Positions 14,787 through 23,519 of a stretch of DNA of 64,000 nt are shown one piece after another. The position numbers were made by a program, and so were the translations under genes. The notes beneath the pieces are model-generated. The model searched no databases, had not been told where the DNA came from, and saw nothing but the letters and a program-made list of their open reading frames with translations. Location of the stretch: assembly GCF_001895145.1 (NCBI RefSeq), contig NZ_BDIR01000005.1:62001-126000 (forward strand). Reading direction: 5' to 3'. Position 1 is the stretch's first letter. Every line of letters begins with the position of its first letter. This stretch comes from Arcobacter sp. LA11 (GTDB taxonomy: Bacteria; Campylobacterota; Campylobacteria; Campylobacterales; Arcobacteraceae).

Positions 14787-16007
14787 ATGAGAAATTTTAT
14801 AAATTATGATGAGTCTTTAAGAATACTAGATAGTATAAATTTTAAAGCAAAGACTAAGGAAAAGCTTTTTTTAATGAATGCTATTGGAAGAGTTTTAGCA
14901 CAAGATATTATTGCAGATCACAATAGCCCAGAATTTCCCACTTCAGGAATGGATGGATACGCAATTAAGTTTGATAATCAAAAAAATAAAACAATTAAAA
15001 TTATAGATAAAAATCCTGCGGGAACAGTTGTTGAATCTAAAGTAGAAGAAGGTGTATGTATTAAAACTTTTACAGGTTCATTAATGCCACAAGGTAGTGA
15101 CACTTTGATACCTATAGAAAATGTTGAAGTGAAAAATGACACTATAATCATAACAAAAGAAGTACCTTTTGGTTTTGCTACTAGATCAGTTGGTGAAAAC
15201 TATAAAAAAGATGAAATTCTTATAAAAGAAGGAACAATAGTTGGTTTCGCAGAAATTGGAGTATTAGCATCATTAAATATAACTCAAGTTCCTGTATATT
15301 GTATGCCCACAGTTGCAATTGCGAGTACAGGAAGTGAGATATTAGACTTAGGTGAAATTCAAACAAATGATGCACAAATTAGAAGTTCTAATCATCTTAC
15401 TATTGAAGCGTTAGCAAAAAAAGCTGGTGCAAATACTTTACAAATGGGTATTGTTAAAGATGATATTGATTCAATAACACAATTACTTGAAACTGCTTTA
15501 GAAAAATCTGATATAGTTGTAACAACTGGCGGTGTATCTGTTGGTGATTACGATTTTGTTCAAGATGTAATAAAAGACAAACTAAAAGCAGAAGTTTTAT
15601 TTCATGGGGTAACTATCAAACCAGGTATGCATTTACTTGCGGCTATTACAAATGGGAAGCTTATTATTGCACTTCCAGGTTTTGCGTACTCTTCAACTGT
15701 ATGTGCTATTTTATACCTATTGCCAATGATTTACAAATATGAAAGAGCAAATAAACAACTACCAATTGTAAAAGCAAGGATAAATCAAGATTTTCCTTTA
15801 AAAATGAAAAAAACAATTTTTACTGCATGTAATGTAAAATATGAAGACAATGAATATAAAATTGATTTTGAAGGGAAAAAACAAGGTACAAGTGCAATTT
15901 TAACTAATATGTTAGAAAGCCCTGCTCTTTTAATTCAAAAAGAGCATAGTGAAAATATTAAATCTGGTGACTTAGTAGATATCCTACTTTTAAACGAATT
16001 GAAATAA
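14787..16007 (+). CDS. moeA: MoeA, molybdopterin molybdenumtransferase
   Basis: This 406-residue cytoplasmic enzyme inserts molybdate into adenylated molybdopterin. It shows the family landmarks: PEFPTSGMDGYAIK near 50-63, the GSLMPQGSDTLIPIENV region, STGSEIL, VVTTGGVSVGDYDFVQDV (the cofactor-binding motif) and FHGVTIKPGMH. Two consecutive ATG codons exist; the second (14787) has the better spacing from GGAG and is used here. It is divergent from soxC, whose product needs the cofactor. Two transporter genes follow on the same strand, the first only 3 bases away. Confidence 0.93.
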   Translation: MRNFINYDESLRILDSINFKAKTKEKLFLMNAIGRVLAQDIIADHNSPEFPTSGMDGYAIKFDNQKNKTIKIIDKNPAGTVVESKVEEGVCIKTFTGSLMPQGSDTLIPIENVEVKNDTIIITKEVPFGFATRSVGENYKKDEILIKEGTIVGFAEIGVLASLNITQVPVYCMPTVAIASTGSEILDLGEIQTNDAQIRSSNHLTIEALAKKAGANTLQMGIVKDDIDSITQLLETALEKSDIVVTTGGVSVGDYDFVQDVIKDKLKAEVLFHGVTIKPGMHLLAAITNGKLIIALPGFAYSSTVCAILYLLPMIYKYERANKQLPIVKARINQDFPLKMKKTIFTACNVKYEDNEYKIDFEGKKQGTSAILTNMLESPALLIQKEHSENIKSGDLVDILLLNELK

Positions 16008-16010
16008 TAT

Positions 16011-16919
16011 ATGATGAGAACACAAAGAGTTTATCTATTATTAGCACTTTGTGTGCTTTTTTGGTCTGGTAACTTTATTATTGGACGATTTATAAGTACA
16101 ACTGTAGAACCTTTAGAATTAGCCTTTTTTAGGTGGATATTTGTAGTAATTCTTCTAATACCAGCTTTTTTTATAATTGATATTAAAAAAGTTGTTTCTA
16201 TTTTTAAAAAAAATTTTATACTTCTCTCTTTTTTGTCTCTTTTAGGGATTACACTTTTTAATACATTATTATACATTGCATTACAAACTACAACGGCAAC
16301 AAATGCACTTTTAATTAATTCAATAGTTCCCATACTTATATTAGTGCTTTCATTTTTCATATTAAAAAGTAGAATTACAAAAGTACAAACTATAGGAATA
16401 TTATTATCTACTTTTGGTGTAATTTTTCTTGTTTTAAAAGGAGATATATTTAATATCTTTGATATAGAGTTTACCACCGGAGATATGTGGGTATTATCTA
16501 GTTCTATATCTTGGGCAACCTATTCTGTTTTTGTAAAATTTAAACCAAAAGAACTTAGCCATTTAGAACTTTTTGTAATAGTTGTTTATGTAGGAACTAT
16601 TTTATTTTTAATTCCTTGGTATTTATATCAAGGATATACATTAGAACATGAGTTAGAAGTATTAAAAAACAACTGGCATTTTTTTGTATATGTATCAGTT
16701 TTCCCATCTTTATTATCTTACTATTTTTGGCATACAGGTATTGATGAAATTGGAGCAGAAAAAACAGGTCAATTTACGCACTTGATGCCTATTTTTGGTT
16801 CCATACTTGCTTTTGTTTTTTTAGATGAAACTTTAAAATATTTCCATATGATTGGTGGAATTTTAATTGCAATAGGAATTTATCTTTCTTTATTTATGAA
16901 AAAGAAAACTAGTGAATAA
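16011..16919 (+). CDS. EamA/DMT-family transporter
   Basis: This 302-residue integral membrane protein has about ten hydrophobic segments in two EamA repeats (about 10-140 and 155-295). It opens LLALCVLFWSGNFIIGRF, typical of the family, and the second repeat begins around MWVLSSSISWATYSVFVKF. Family members export amino acids, metabolites or drugs; the substrate is unknown. It starts 3 bases after moeA and overlaps the next transporter gene by 8 bases, so the three genes are probably co-transcribed and the two transporters translationally coupled. They could work as a pair, but each has a full two-repeat length. Confidence 0.87.
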   Translation: MMRTQRVYLLLALCVLFWSGNFIIGRFISTTVEPLELAFFRWIFVVILLIPAFFIIDIKKVVSIFKKNFILLSFLSLLGITLFNTLLYIALQTTTATNALLINSIVPILILVLSFFILKSRITKVQTIGILLSTFGVIFLVLKGDIFNIFDIEFTTGDMWVLSSSISWATYSVFVKFKPKELSHLELFVIVVYVGTILFLIPWYLYQGYTLEHELEVLKNNWHFFVYVSVFPSLLSYYFWHTGIDEIGAEKTGQFTHLMPIFGSILAFVFLDETLKYFHMIGGILIAIGIYLSLFMKKKTSE

Positions 16920-17808
16920 AAATCTCTTTTATATACTAATGATATTTGCTATGATATTTTGGGGAGCATCATGGATAAATGTTAAGGTACTTTCAAATTA
17001 TATAAATGAATATGAAGTTGTTTTTTTAAGAGTAGGAATTTCTCTAATCTCTATGATTCCAATTTTATTTTATTTAAAATTGAGTTTTAAAATAACTATT
17101 AAAACTGCTGTATTAGTACTATTTGCTTCTTTAGTTTTAGTACTTTATTCTATATTCTTTTTTCTTGGGGTAAAAAATGGTACTGCAGGGCTTGGGGGAG
17201 CATTAGTTACCACACTTATTCCTATAAATACCTTTATAATTATAGCTCTTATGCAGCATAAAATAATATCACTCAAACACTCTTTTGCACTGATTCTTGG
17301 TGGTTTTGGAGTATTAACTATGTTAAATATCTGGGAATTTAATATAAGTGATATTTTTTCAATACAAAATATCTATTTTTTATTAGCATCTTTTTTATGG
17401 CCAGCGCTTACTATTATTAGTTCTAAAGCTACTAAAACTAATCCTCTTATATTTACATTTTATGTATATATAGTCTCTTCAATTATTGTATATTTATTTT
17501 TTATAGATTATTCATTATTTGAAAAAATCATTAACTTTGACTATATTTTTTGGTTAAATATATTTGTCTTAAGTATATTAGCTACTACTTTTGCTACATC
17601 TATTTATTTTATTGGGATTGAAAAGCTTGGAACAAAAGAAGTTAGTTCTTTTATTTTTTTAGTTCCTAGTTCTGCCTTAGTATTTAGTGCCGTTTTCTTA
17701 GATGAGAAAATTACATTTAATACCTTACTTGGTACAATATGTACTGTTGTAGCAATATATATTTTAAATGATTTAAAAATCAATTTTATAAAAAAATTAA
17801 TCCCTTAG
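16912..17808 (+). CDS. EamA/DMT-family transporter, GTG start
   Basis: This 298-residue integral membrane protein has two EamA repeats and opens ILMIFAMIFWGASWINVKVL. Its GTG start lies inside the last codons of the preceding transporter gene, so translation is probably coupled. Its end overlaps the convergent PAS-GGDEF gene by 12 bases. The second repeat includes FLLASFLWPALTIISSKA and a late VFSAVFLDEKIT, the usual hairpin before the last helices. Substrate unknown. Confidence 0.86.
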   Translation: MNKNLFYILMIFAMIFWGASWINVKVLSNYINEYEVVFLRVGISLISMIPILFYLKLSFKITIKTAVLVLFASLVLVLYSIFFFLGVKNGTAGLGGALVTTLIPINTFIIIALMQHKIISLKHSFALILGGFGVLTMLNIWEFNISDIFSIQNIYFLLASFLWPALTIISSKATKTNPLIFTFYVYIVSSIIVYLFFIDYSLFEKIINFDYIFWLNIFVLSILATTFATSIYFIGIEKLGTKEVSSFIFLVPSSALVFSAVFLDEKITFNTLLGTICTVVAIYILNDLKINFIKKLIP

Positions 17809-19455
17809 AGTATCTTTTTTTGAAATAACTGCCCTATTTCTACCAAAATCTTTTGCTTCATATAAAGCATTGTCCGCAAGTTTATAAATATCATTTTGAT
17901 TTAAAACACTTTCAGGTGAAACGATTTTTGTTCCAATAGATATAGTAATAAAGTTTGATACCTTATTTCCTTTATGTTCTATTTCTAAATTTTCAATGCT
18001 TTGTTTTAATTTATTAGCTAGAGTTTTTACTCCAGATATTCCTATTTTAGAAGTAATAATTCCAAACTCTTCTCCACCAAGTCTAAAAACAAAGTCATGG
18101 GCTCTATTTAAAGTATATTTCAATGAATTTGCAACTAACTGTAAAGCTTTATCTCCTGCATCATGTCCATAAGTATCATTATATTGTTTGAAATAATCTA
18201 TATCAAGAACCATCAATATAAAATTTTCTTGATCTCTTCTAGCTCTTTTTAATTCTATTTCAAAAATATCATTGAAATGTCTTCTATTATATATTTTAGT
18301 TAAATAATCGGTAATTAAAAGTTCTGATATCTCTTTTTTATCTGTTATATCATTATAAATTGAAGTATATCCTGTGATATTTCCATTTTCATCTAAATTT
18401 GGAGTAATTGAATTTTCAACCCAAAAGGTTGAGCCATCTTTTTTTCTATTTTTATGTTCACCTTTCCAAAGCCTTCCTTTATTAATAGTTGACCATAATT
18501 CCTTAAATACATAACCTTCTGTATCAGGATGTCTAAAAATACTATGTTTTTTATCTATCAATTCATCTCGTAAATAACCAGTTAACTTACAATAGGCATC
18601 ACTTACATTTACTATTTTACCTGTTAAGTCAGATATTGTAATATATACATTATCATTTACAATTCTCATATATTGATCAAGTCTTTTTTGTATATTCTTA
18701 CTTTGAGTTATATCATGAGCTTCACATAAAATATGAGTAACATTTAAATCTCTATCAAATACGGGAGAAAAACAAAAATCTACTTCAATTTTTTGACCAG
18801 TAGTATCATAATAGTGTTTATTGTTTTTTAAAGAAGAACCCATTTTTACGATATTTATTTCTTCTCTTAAAATATCTTTTTCTTCTGAGGTACAATAATT
18901 CCACCAAGGCAAATCCCAGAAATATCTGTTGATTACATCCTGCTCTTTATATCCTGCAATTTCTAAAGAAGTTTCATTTGCTTTTATAAGTTTTCCACGA
19001 TTATCTAAAAGAAGTATTAGATTAAAAGAGTTATTAAAAATAGAGTCTAAAACAGTATTTACATTGTTAAGTTTTTCATTTAAATTTTTTTGGTCAGTAA
19101 TATCTGTAATATATCCATAATAAAACTTTGGTTTACCATCTTCATCTCTAATTATTTTAGTAGTATGACTAATCCAAGAAGTCATGCTTCCTTTTAAAAC
19201 TCTGTATGGAGTATAGTTAAAAGTATCACCTTCTATTCTAGATATTTTAGAAGCTTCATCATTAAATTTTTTCAAATCTACTTTATGTATAAAGTCTTCA
19301 TGGTGATATTTTTTATTAAGAAAGTCTTCTGATGTTTTTCCATAAATATTAATTACATTATCAGTTACATACTCTAATTCCCATAATCCATCATCTTTTT
19401 TTAAGATGAAAAATACAGTAGGACTTTCATTTAGATAATGTAATAGTTTATTCAT
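17797..19455 (-). CDS. PAS-PAS-PAS-GGDEF diguanylate cyclase
   Basis: This 552-residue cytoplasmic protein has three PAS domains (about 5-115, 130-250, 255-375). They are linked by PAC motifs such as GYITDITDQK and GYTSIYNDITDKKE. A C-terminal GGDEF domain (about 380-545) has an intact GGEEF active site. The inhibitory c-di-GMP site RxxD is present as RAHD, five residues before GGEEF. No membrane segment is seen, so it senses an intracellular or membrane-diffusible signal. The last PAS is of the aerotaxis type (SDAYCKLTGYLRDELI ... FWVENSITP). It should make c-di-GMP. Confidence 0.92.
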   Translation of the reverse strand: MNKLLHYLNESPTVFFILKKDDGLWELEYVTDNVINIYGKTSEDFLNKKYHHEDFIHKVDLKKFNDEASKISRIEGDTFNYTPYRVLKGSMTSWISHTTKIIRDEDGKPKFYYGYITDITDQKNLNEKLNNVNTVLDSIFNNSFNLILLLDNRGKLIKANETSLEIAGYKEQDVINRYFWDLPWWNYCTSEEKDILREEINIVKMGSSLKNNKHYYDTTGQKIEVDFCFSPVFDRDLNVTHILCEAHDITQSKNIQKRLDQYMRIVNDNVYITISDLTGKIVNVSDAYCKLTGYLRDELIDKKHSIFRHPDTEGYVFKELWSTINKGRLWKGEHKNRKKDGSTFWVENSITPNLDENGNITGYTSIYNDITDKKEISELLITDYLTKIYNRRHFNDIFEIELKRARRDQENFILMVLDIDYFKQYNDTYGHDAGDKALQLVANSLKYTLNRAHDFVFRLGGEEFGIITSKIGISGVKTLANKLKQSIENLEIEHKGNKVSNFITISIGTKIVSPESVLNQNDIYKLADNALYEAKDFGRNRAVISKKDTLRD

Positions 19456-19505
19456 GAAACTATGCTCTTTTCTATTTTATTCATATCAATTATATATGAA
19501 ATAAC

Positions 19506-20393
19506 TTAAAAAGTATCACATGATTCCAAATTAGCTTGAGTAAACCCTTTTCTAAACCATTTCATTCTTTGTGCAGATGAACCATGAGTAAATGCATCAG
19601 GAACAACATATCCTTGTGCTTTTTTCTGCAAAGTATCATCGCCAATAGCACTAGCTGCATTTAAAGCCTCTTCAATATCACCCTCTTCTAGAGAATTGAA
19701 ATTTTTCATACTATAGTGAGCCCAAAGTCCAGAATAACAATCAGCTTGTAACTCAACTTTTACCTGTAAGGCATTAGATTTTTTTTCACTTCTAAAGTTT
19801 TGTTTTGCTTTTTGTACTTTGTCTAATGTACCAATAATATTTTGCACGTGGTGTCCTACTTCATGGGCGATTACATATGCTTGTGCAAAATCACCAGGAG
19901 CATCATGTCTTTGTGCAAGTTCATCAAAAAAAGATAGATCAAGATATATTTTTCTATCTGCTGGACAATAAAAAGGTCCTGTTTGAGCCGATGCAAAACC
20001 ACATCCACTTCTTGTACTTCCTCTAAAAAGTACAAGTTTTGGGACTTGATAAGTTGCTCCATATTTTTTAAAAACTTCACTCCAAATATCTTCTGTTTGA
20101 GCTAATACAGCAGAAACAAATCTTGCACTTTTATCATCAGCATCTTTATTTACAACTTTTGATTGAGTAGAAGAAGGAGTAACAGAAGAGTCAAGCAAAG
20201 ATAAAGGATTAAAACCAAAAAAGTAAGCGACAACACCAATAACAAGCACAATTCTACCTATTTTTGTACCTAAAAGTATTTTTACAATTGGTAATAGAGC
20301 CATCATGTTTCCACCACGACCTTTGCTTCCATAATTAGATGAATTTCTTCTATCTTCTATATTTGTGCTTTCTCTATTGTCTTCCCATTTCAT
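19506..20393 (-). CDS. ypfJ: YpfJ-type neutral zinc metallopeptidase
   Basis: This 295-residue protein has a hydrophilic Ser/Arg/Gly-rich N-terminus, one membrane anchor (about 32-58, LLPIVKILLGTKIGRIVLVI) and a C-terminal zinc peptidase domain. The HExxH motif is in VIAHEVGHHVQNI. Further family signatures are GCGFASAQTGPFYCPADRKIYLD, VELQADCYSG and DAFTHGSSAQR. The family is annotated as putative neutral zinc metallopeptidase; the physiological substrate is not known. It heads a run of closely spaced minus-strand genes. The DUF922-like gene 12 bases on its upstream side is probably in the same operon. Confidence 0.88.
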   Translation of the reverse strand: MKWEDNRESTNIEDRRNSSNYGSKGRGGNMMALLPIVKILLGTKIGRIVLVIGVVAYFFGFNPLSLLDSSVTPSSTQSKVVNKDADDKSARFVSAVLAQTEDIWSEVFKKYGATYQVPKLVLFRGSTRSGCGFASAQTGPFYCPADRKIYLDLSFFDELAQRHDAPGDFAQAYVIAHEVGHHVQNIIGTLDKVQKAKQNFRSEKKSNALQVKVELQADCYSGLWAHYSMKNFNSLEEGDIEEALNAASAIGDDTLQKKAQGYVVPDAFTHGSSAQRMKWFRKGFTQANLESCDTF

Positions 20394-20405
20394 TAAAAAA
20401 ATCTC

Positions 20406-20975
20406 CTATAATAACTTTTCAGAACGAACACCTTCTAAAAACCCTTCATATGTTCGTATTTCATAATCTTTATTTTTTTTCTTATATTTTTTAATTATTC
20501 CACTTGCAACTCTTTTTGCATCTGTTTTTATTATCTCACAATCATTATTTAAAGGTTTTATTTTTATTAACTCTTCTTCTATCTCACTTGCAGCTTGAAC
20601 TGCAAAATCACTATGTCTTTTTAGATAATCTTTTAAAATTATATAGTATCTATTAAAAACCTGTCTCGTTCCTTTAGGCGATTTGTAATTTTTAGCAAGT
20701 TTAGGGATATGATATACTACATCAACTTTTGTTTTTACTTCAGCAATAGAGCAAATACCAAGTCTTCTTTGTCGTTTATAGTAATATCTTATCTTCCAGT
20801 TTACAGTACCATGTCGTACGCTACCAAAAGATGAGATAGGAGAAGTTTTATCCATACTATCTTCTAATTTGTGTTTATTTGTAGGATAAATATTATAATA
20901 CTTATAATTTGTAACGACCAAAGGTTTTGAAAATAAAACTGAACTAACTAAAAAAAGTATAAAGAATAATTTCAT
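20406..20975 (-). CDS. Secreted protein resembling DUF922 domain proteins
   Basis: This 189-residue protein has a signal peptide (1-17, LFFILFLVSSVLFSKP). The body has GSVRHGTVNWKIRYYY, then GICSIAEVKTKVDVVYHIPKL and a helix FNRYYIILKDYLKRHSDFAV. This follows the layout of DUF922 (a predicted metalloprotease-like domain: W-x-W strand, Cys, Thr-rich strand, helix with HE). The His here is followed by SDFA rather than an HExxH, so it is probably not a functional protease, or the match is only structural. It lies directly next to the SO_0444-type permease gene (stop and start adjacent). Confidence 0.6.
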   Translation of the reverse strand: MKLFFILFLVSSVLFSKPLVVTNYKYYNIYPTNKHKLEDSMDKTSPISSFGSVRHGTVNWKIRYYYKRQRRLGICSIAEVKTKVDVVYHIPKLAKNYKSPKGTRQVFNRYYIILKDYLKRHSDFAVQAASEIEEELIKIKPLNNDCEIIKTDAKRVASGIIKKYKKKNKDYEIRTYEGFLEGVRSEKLL

Positions 20976-22121
20976 TTATACCTCACTTGAACTAGAACAA
21001 CAGCTAGTTTCAGAAGAACAACAAGAACTTTTTTTACTAAAATAAGGTATTAACAAATAATAAAACATCAATAGAAGCATCAAAATAGAAGCTGTTCTAT
21101 TTAAAATAGATAACTCATCCATATGATGAGATAAATTTAAGATCTCTAATTTATCAAAAATAGAATCAAATAAAAATCCAAATACTAAAGATAATATAGC
21201 AATTGTAGAGACATAAACTATTAAAGATGTACGTCCTAGCATTTTATACACAACACTCATAGTAACAGCACTTGTTGCTGGCCCTGCTGTTAAAAATATA
21301 AATGCAGCACCAGCACTCATCCCTTGTATCATAAATGCAGCAGCAATAGGCAATGATGCAGTTGCACAAGTATATAAAGGAATAGCAAAAAGAAGTATTA
21401 CAAAATATGTTAAAATTTGATTTTCAAATAATAAAGAAGAATACTCTTTAGGTATAAAAGTAGTAAAAGCTGCTCCAAGTAAAAGTCCAATAAATAGTGC
21501 TTTGACCATATCTTCAAATAATGTAACATAAGCATATGAAAAAACTTTTTTAATAGAAAAGCTTTTCTTCTCATTTTTAGAGCTACACCCACAAGAAGAA
21601 TCAGAGGAAGTATTCGTAGGTTTAGGAGTAAAACTATTTAAAGAAGTTGTAGAAGTACCTGTAGTAGAAAACATAGGTTTAAGAGATGTCTTCTCTTTTT
21701 TTATACTCTCTTTTTCTAGAAAATTTTGAACAAGTCCCACAGCTATTGCAATTATAATTGAACTTAGAACTCTAAAAATAGTAAAAATCAATCCAAAAAA
21801 AGAAAACGTAGCTAAAATAGAATCCACACCTGTTATAGGTGTAGAGATTAAAAAACTTTGTACCGCACCTTTACTGGCACCCTCTTTTCTTAAACCTTGT
21901 GCAATTGGAATAACAGAACAAGAACAAACAGGAAGAGGAATACCAAAGATTGTAGCTTTTATAATTGAACCCGTAGAATCTGTTCCAAGATTTTTTGATA
22001 CAAAATCATCAGGTACAAGTTGTTTTAAAATACCTGCAAACAATAGTCCTACCATGATATAAATAGACATTGCATCAATTAATAAAAAATAATTATCAAA
22101 AAAACTTGTAATATAACTCAC
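20976..22121 (-). CDS. SO_0444-type Cu/Zn efflux permease
   Basis: This 381-residue membrane protein belongs to the permease family PF03773 (formerly DUF318, ArsP-like). It has two blocks of helices around a Cys-containing loop. The signature CSCSVIPIAQGLRKEG is near 60-75, followed by ISTPITGVDSI. A Ser/Cys-rich linker includes SSCGCSSK. The second block has PLYTCATASLPIAAAFM and TAGPATSAVT. The C-terminus ends in clustered Cys pairs (SSCCSSETSCCSSSSEV). Cys-rich tails suggest binding of soft metals; related proteins have been annotated as Cu/Zn efflux transporters. Substrate is inferred. It abuts rmuC and the DUF922-like gene. Confidence 0.85.
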   Translation of the reverse strand: MSYITSFFDNYFLLIDAMSIYIMVGLLFAGILKQLVPDDFVSKNLGTDSTGSIIKATIFGIPLPVCSCSVIPIAQGLRKEGASKGAVQSFLISTPITGVDSILATFSFFGLIFTIFRVLSSIIIAIAVGLVQNFLEKESIKKEKTSLKPMFSTTGTSTTSLNSFTPKPTNTSSDSSCGCSSKNEKKSFSIKKVFSYAYVTLFEDMVKALFIGLLLGAAFTTFIPKEYSSLLFENQILTYFVILLFAIPLYTCATASLPIAAAFMIQGMSAGAAFIFLTAGPATSAVTMSVVYKMLGRTSLIVYVSTIAILSLVFGFLFDSIFDKLEILNLSHHMDELSILNRTASILMLLLMFYYLLIPYFSKKSSCCSSETSCCSSSSEV

Positions 22122-23519
22122 CTACTCTCCTAATAATCTTTGAGAATCAATTTTTTTCTTAGCTTTAACTCCAAGTTCAATAAACTCTTCACTACGTCTA
22201 AGAAGATTTCCCTTTCCTAGAGTTAATTTATTCATAGCATCATCATAAGCTTTTTGTGTTCTATTTATATTTAAACCAATAGATTCAATATCTGTAACAA
22301 AACCTGCAAACTTATCATAAAGGTCAGCAGCTTTTTTAGATATTACTAAAGCATTTTCATTTTGGTGTTCATATCTCCAAATATTCTCAACAGTTCTAAG
22401 TGTTGCAAATAAAGTTGAAGGAGAAACTAACATGATATTATTTTCAAAAGCTGTTTTAAATAAGTTGTTATCTTCAGAAGCAGCTAACATAAAAGCACCT
22501 TCAATAGGTATAAACATTAAAACAAAATCTAAAGTATTAACTGCATCTATATTTTCATAGTTTTTAATACTTAAACCTTTTATATGAGCATATATTGATT
22601 TTATAAGTTCTTTAGAAGCTAACTCTTTTTCTAACTCATCTTGAGCTTCTGTATACTTTAAATAAGCTATAAGTGACACTTTAGAATCAATCACAATATC
22701 TTTTTTTAAAGGAAGATGAACAATAACATCTGGTCTTAATCTCTTCCCATCACTATCAGTATATGAACCTTGTGTTGAATATTCTACACCTTCTCTAAGA
22801 CCCGTTTGCTCTAAAATCTTAGATAAAATAAGCTCACCCCAATCACCTTGGGTTTTATTTTCACCTTTTAAAGCTTTTGTTAGATTTATAGCATCTTGAG
22901 AAATTTGATTATTTAAATCTTTTAAATTTTTTATTTCAGTAAGTAAAGAAACCCTCTGTTTTGTCTCTTCATTATAAATATCATCTACTCTTTTTCCAAA
23001 ACTTGTAAGTTGCTCTTTAAAAGGAGTTAACATCGAAGTTAAGTTGTTAGTCGATTTTTTTGTATTTTCTTCAAATAACTTGTTTGAAAGGTTTTCAAAC
23101 TCTACTTTTAGACTTTGTTTTGAATTTTCTAGTAGTTCTATTTTTTCTTTTAAATTTTGTTCTTTTATTTCAAACTCACTTCTCATTTGCTCTTTTTTAT
23201 CTGCAAAAGAGTTTTTTAGAGATTCTTGTTGTAAGTTAGATGTGTTTTTTTCAAATTGTAAATTTTCATTGAAATTTGATTCTATTAATTCTATTTTATC
23301 TTCATAATTACTAGCTTGTGTATTTAAATCTTCTTCAAGCTTAGAAATAGACCCTTTCTGGTTTTCTATTAATGCATTATATGAATCTTTTGTAAGCTCA
23401 ATTTTCTCTTCTAAAAGAGTTACCTTTTGTCTATAGATTATCCATAAAACTAATCCACCAACAATAAGACCAATCAGAAGAGCTACAATTGCGACTAAAT
23501 TTGTATTATCTAAAGGCAT
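22122..23519 (-). CDS. rmuC: RmuC-type DNA recombination protein
   Basis: This 465-residue protein has an N-terminal membrane anchor (about 8-30, VAIVALLIGLIVGGLVLWI), a long coiled coil (about 30-190) and the RmuC nuclease-like core. The core has TQGDWGELILSKILEQTGLREG, RPDVIVHLPLKKDIVIDSKVS and FVLMFIPIEGAFM, all RmuC signatures. RmuC limits inversions at short inverted repeats in E. coli and is a predicted endonuclease (PD-(D/E)XK-like). Length matches the family. It starts at the base where the M48 peptidase gene ends, and the permease gene follows at once. Confidence 0.93.
   Translation of the reverse strand: MPLDNTNLVAIVALLIGLIVGGLVLWIIYRQKVTLLEEKIELTKDSYNALIENQKGSISKLEEDLNTQASNYEDKIELIESNFNENLQFEKNTSNLQQESLKNSFADKKEQMRSEFEIKEQNLKEKIELLENSKQSLKVEFENLSNKLFEENTKKSTNNLTSMLTPFKEQLTSFGKRVDDIYNEETKQRVSLLTEIKNLKDLNNQISQDAINLTKALKGENKTQGDWGELILSKILEQTGLREGVEYSTQGSYTDSDGKRLRPDVIVHLPLKKDIVIDSKVSLIAYLKYTEAQDELEKELASKELIKSIYAHIKGLSIKNYENIDAVNTLDFVLMFIPIEGAFMLAASEDNNLFKTAFENNIMLVSPSTLFATLRTVENIWRYEHQNENALVISKKAADLYDKFAGFVTDIESIGLNINRTQKAYDDAMNKLTLGKGNLLRRSEEFIELGVKAKKKIDSQRLLGE

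Noticed and set aside
16031-16477. Minus-strand open frame of 148 codons inside a DMT transporter gene
   Set aside because: Shadow of a well-supported EamA gene, with no SD and no recognisable domain.
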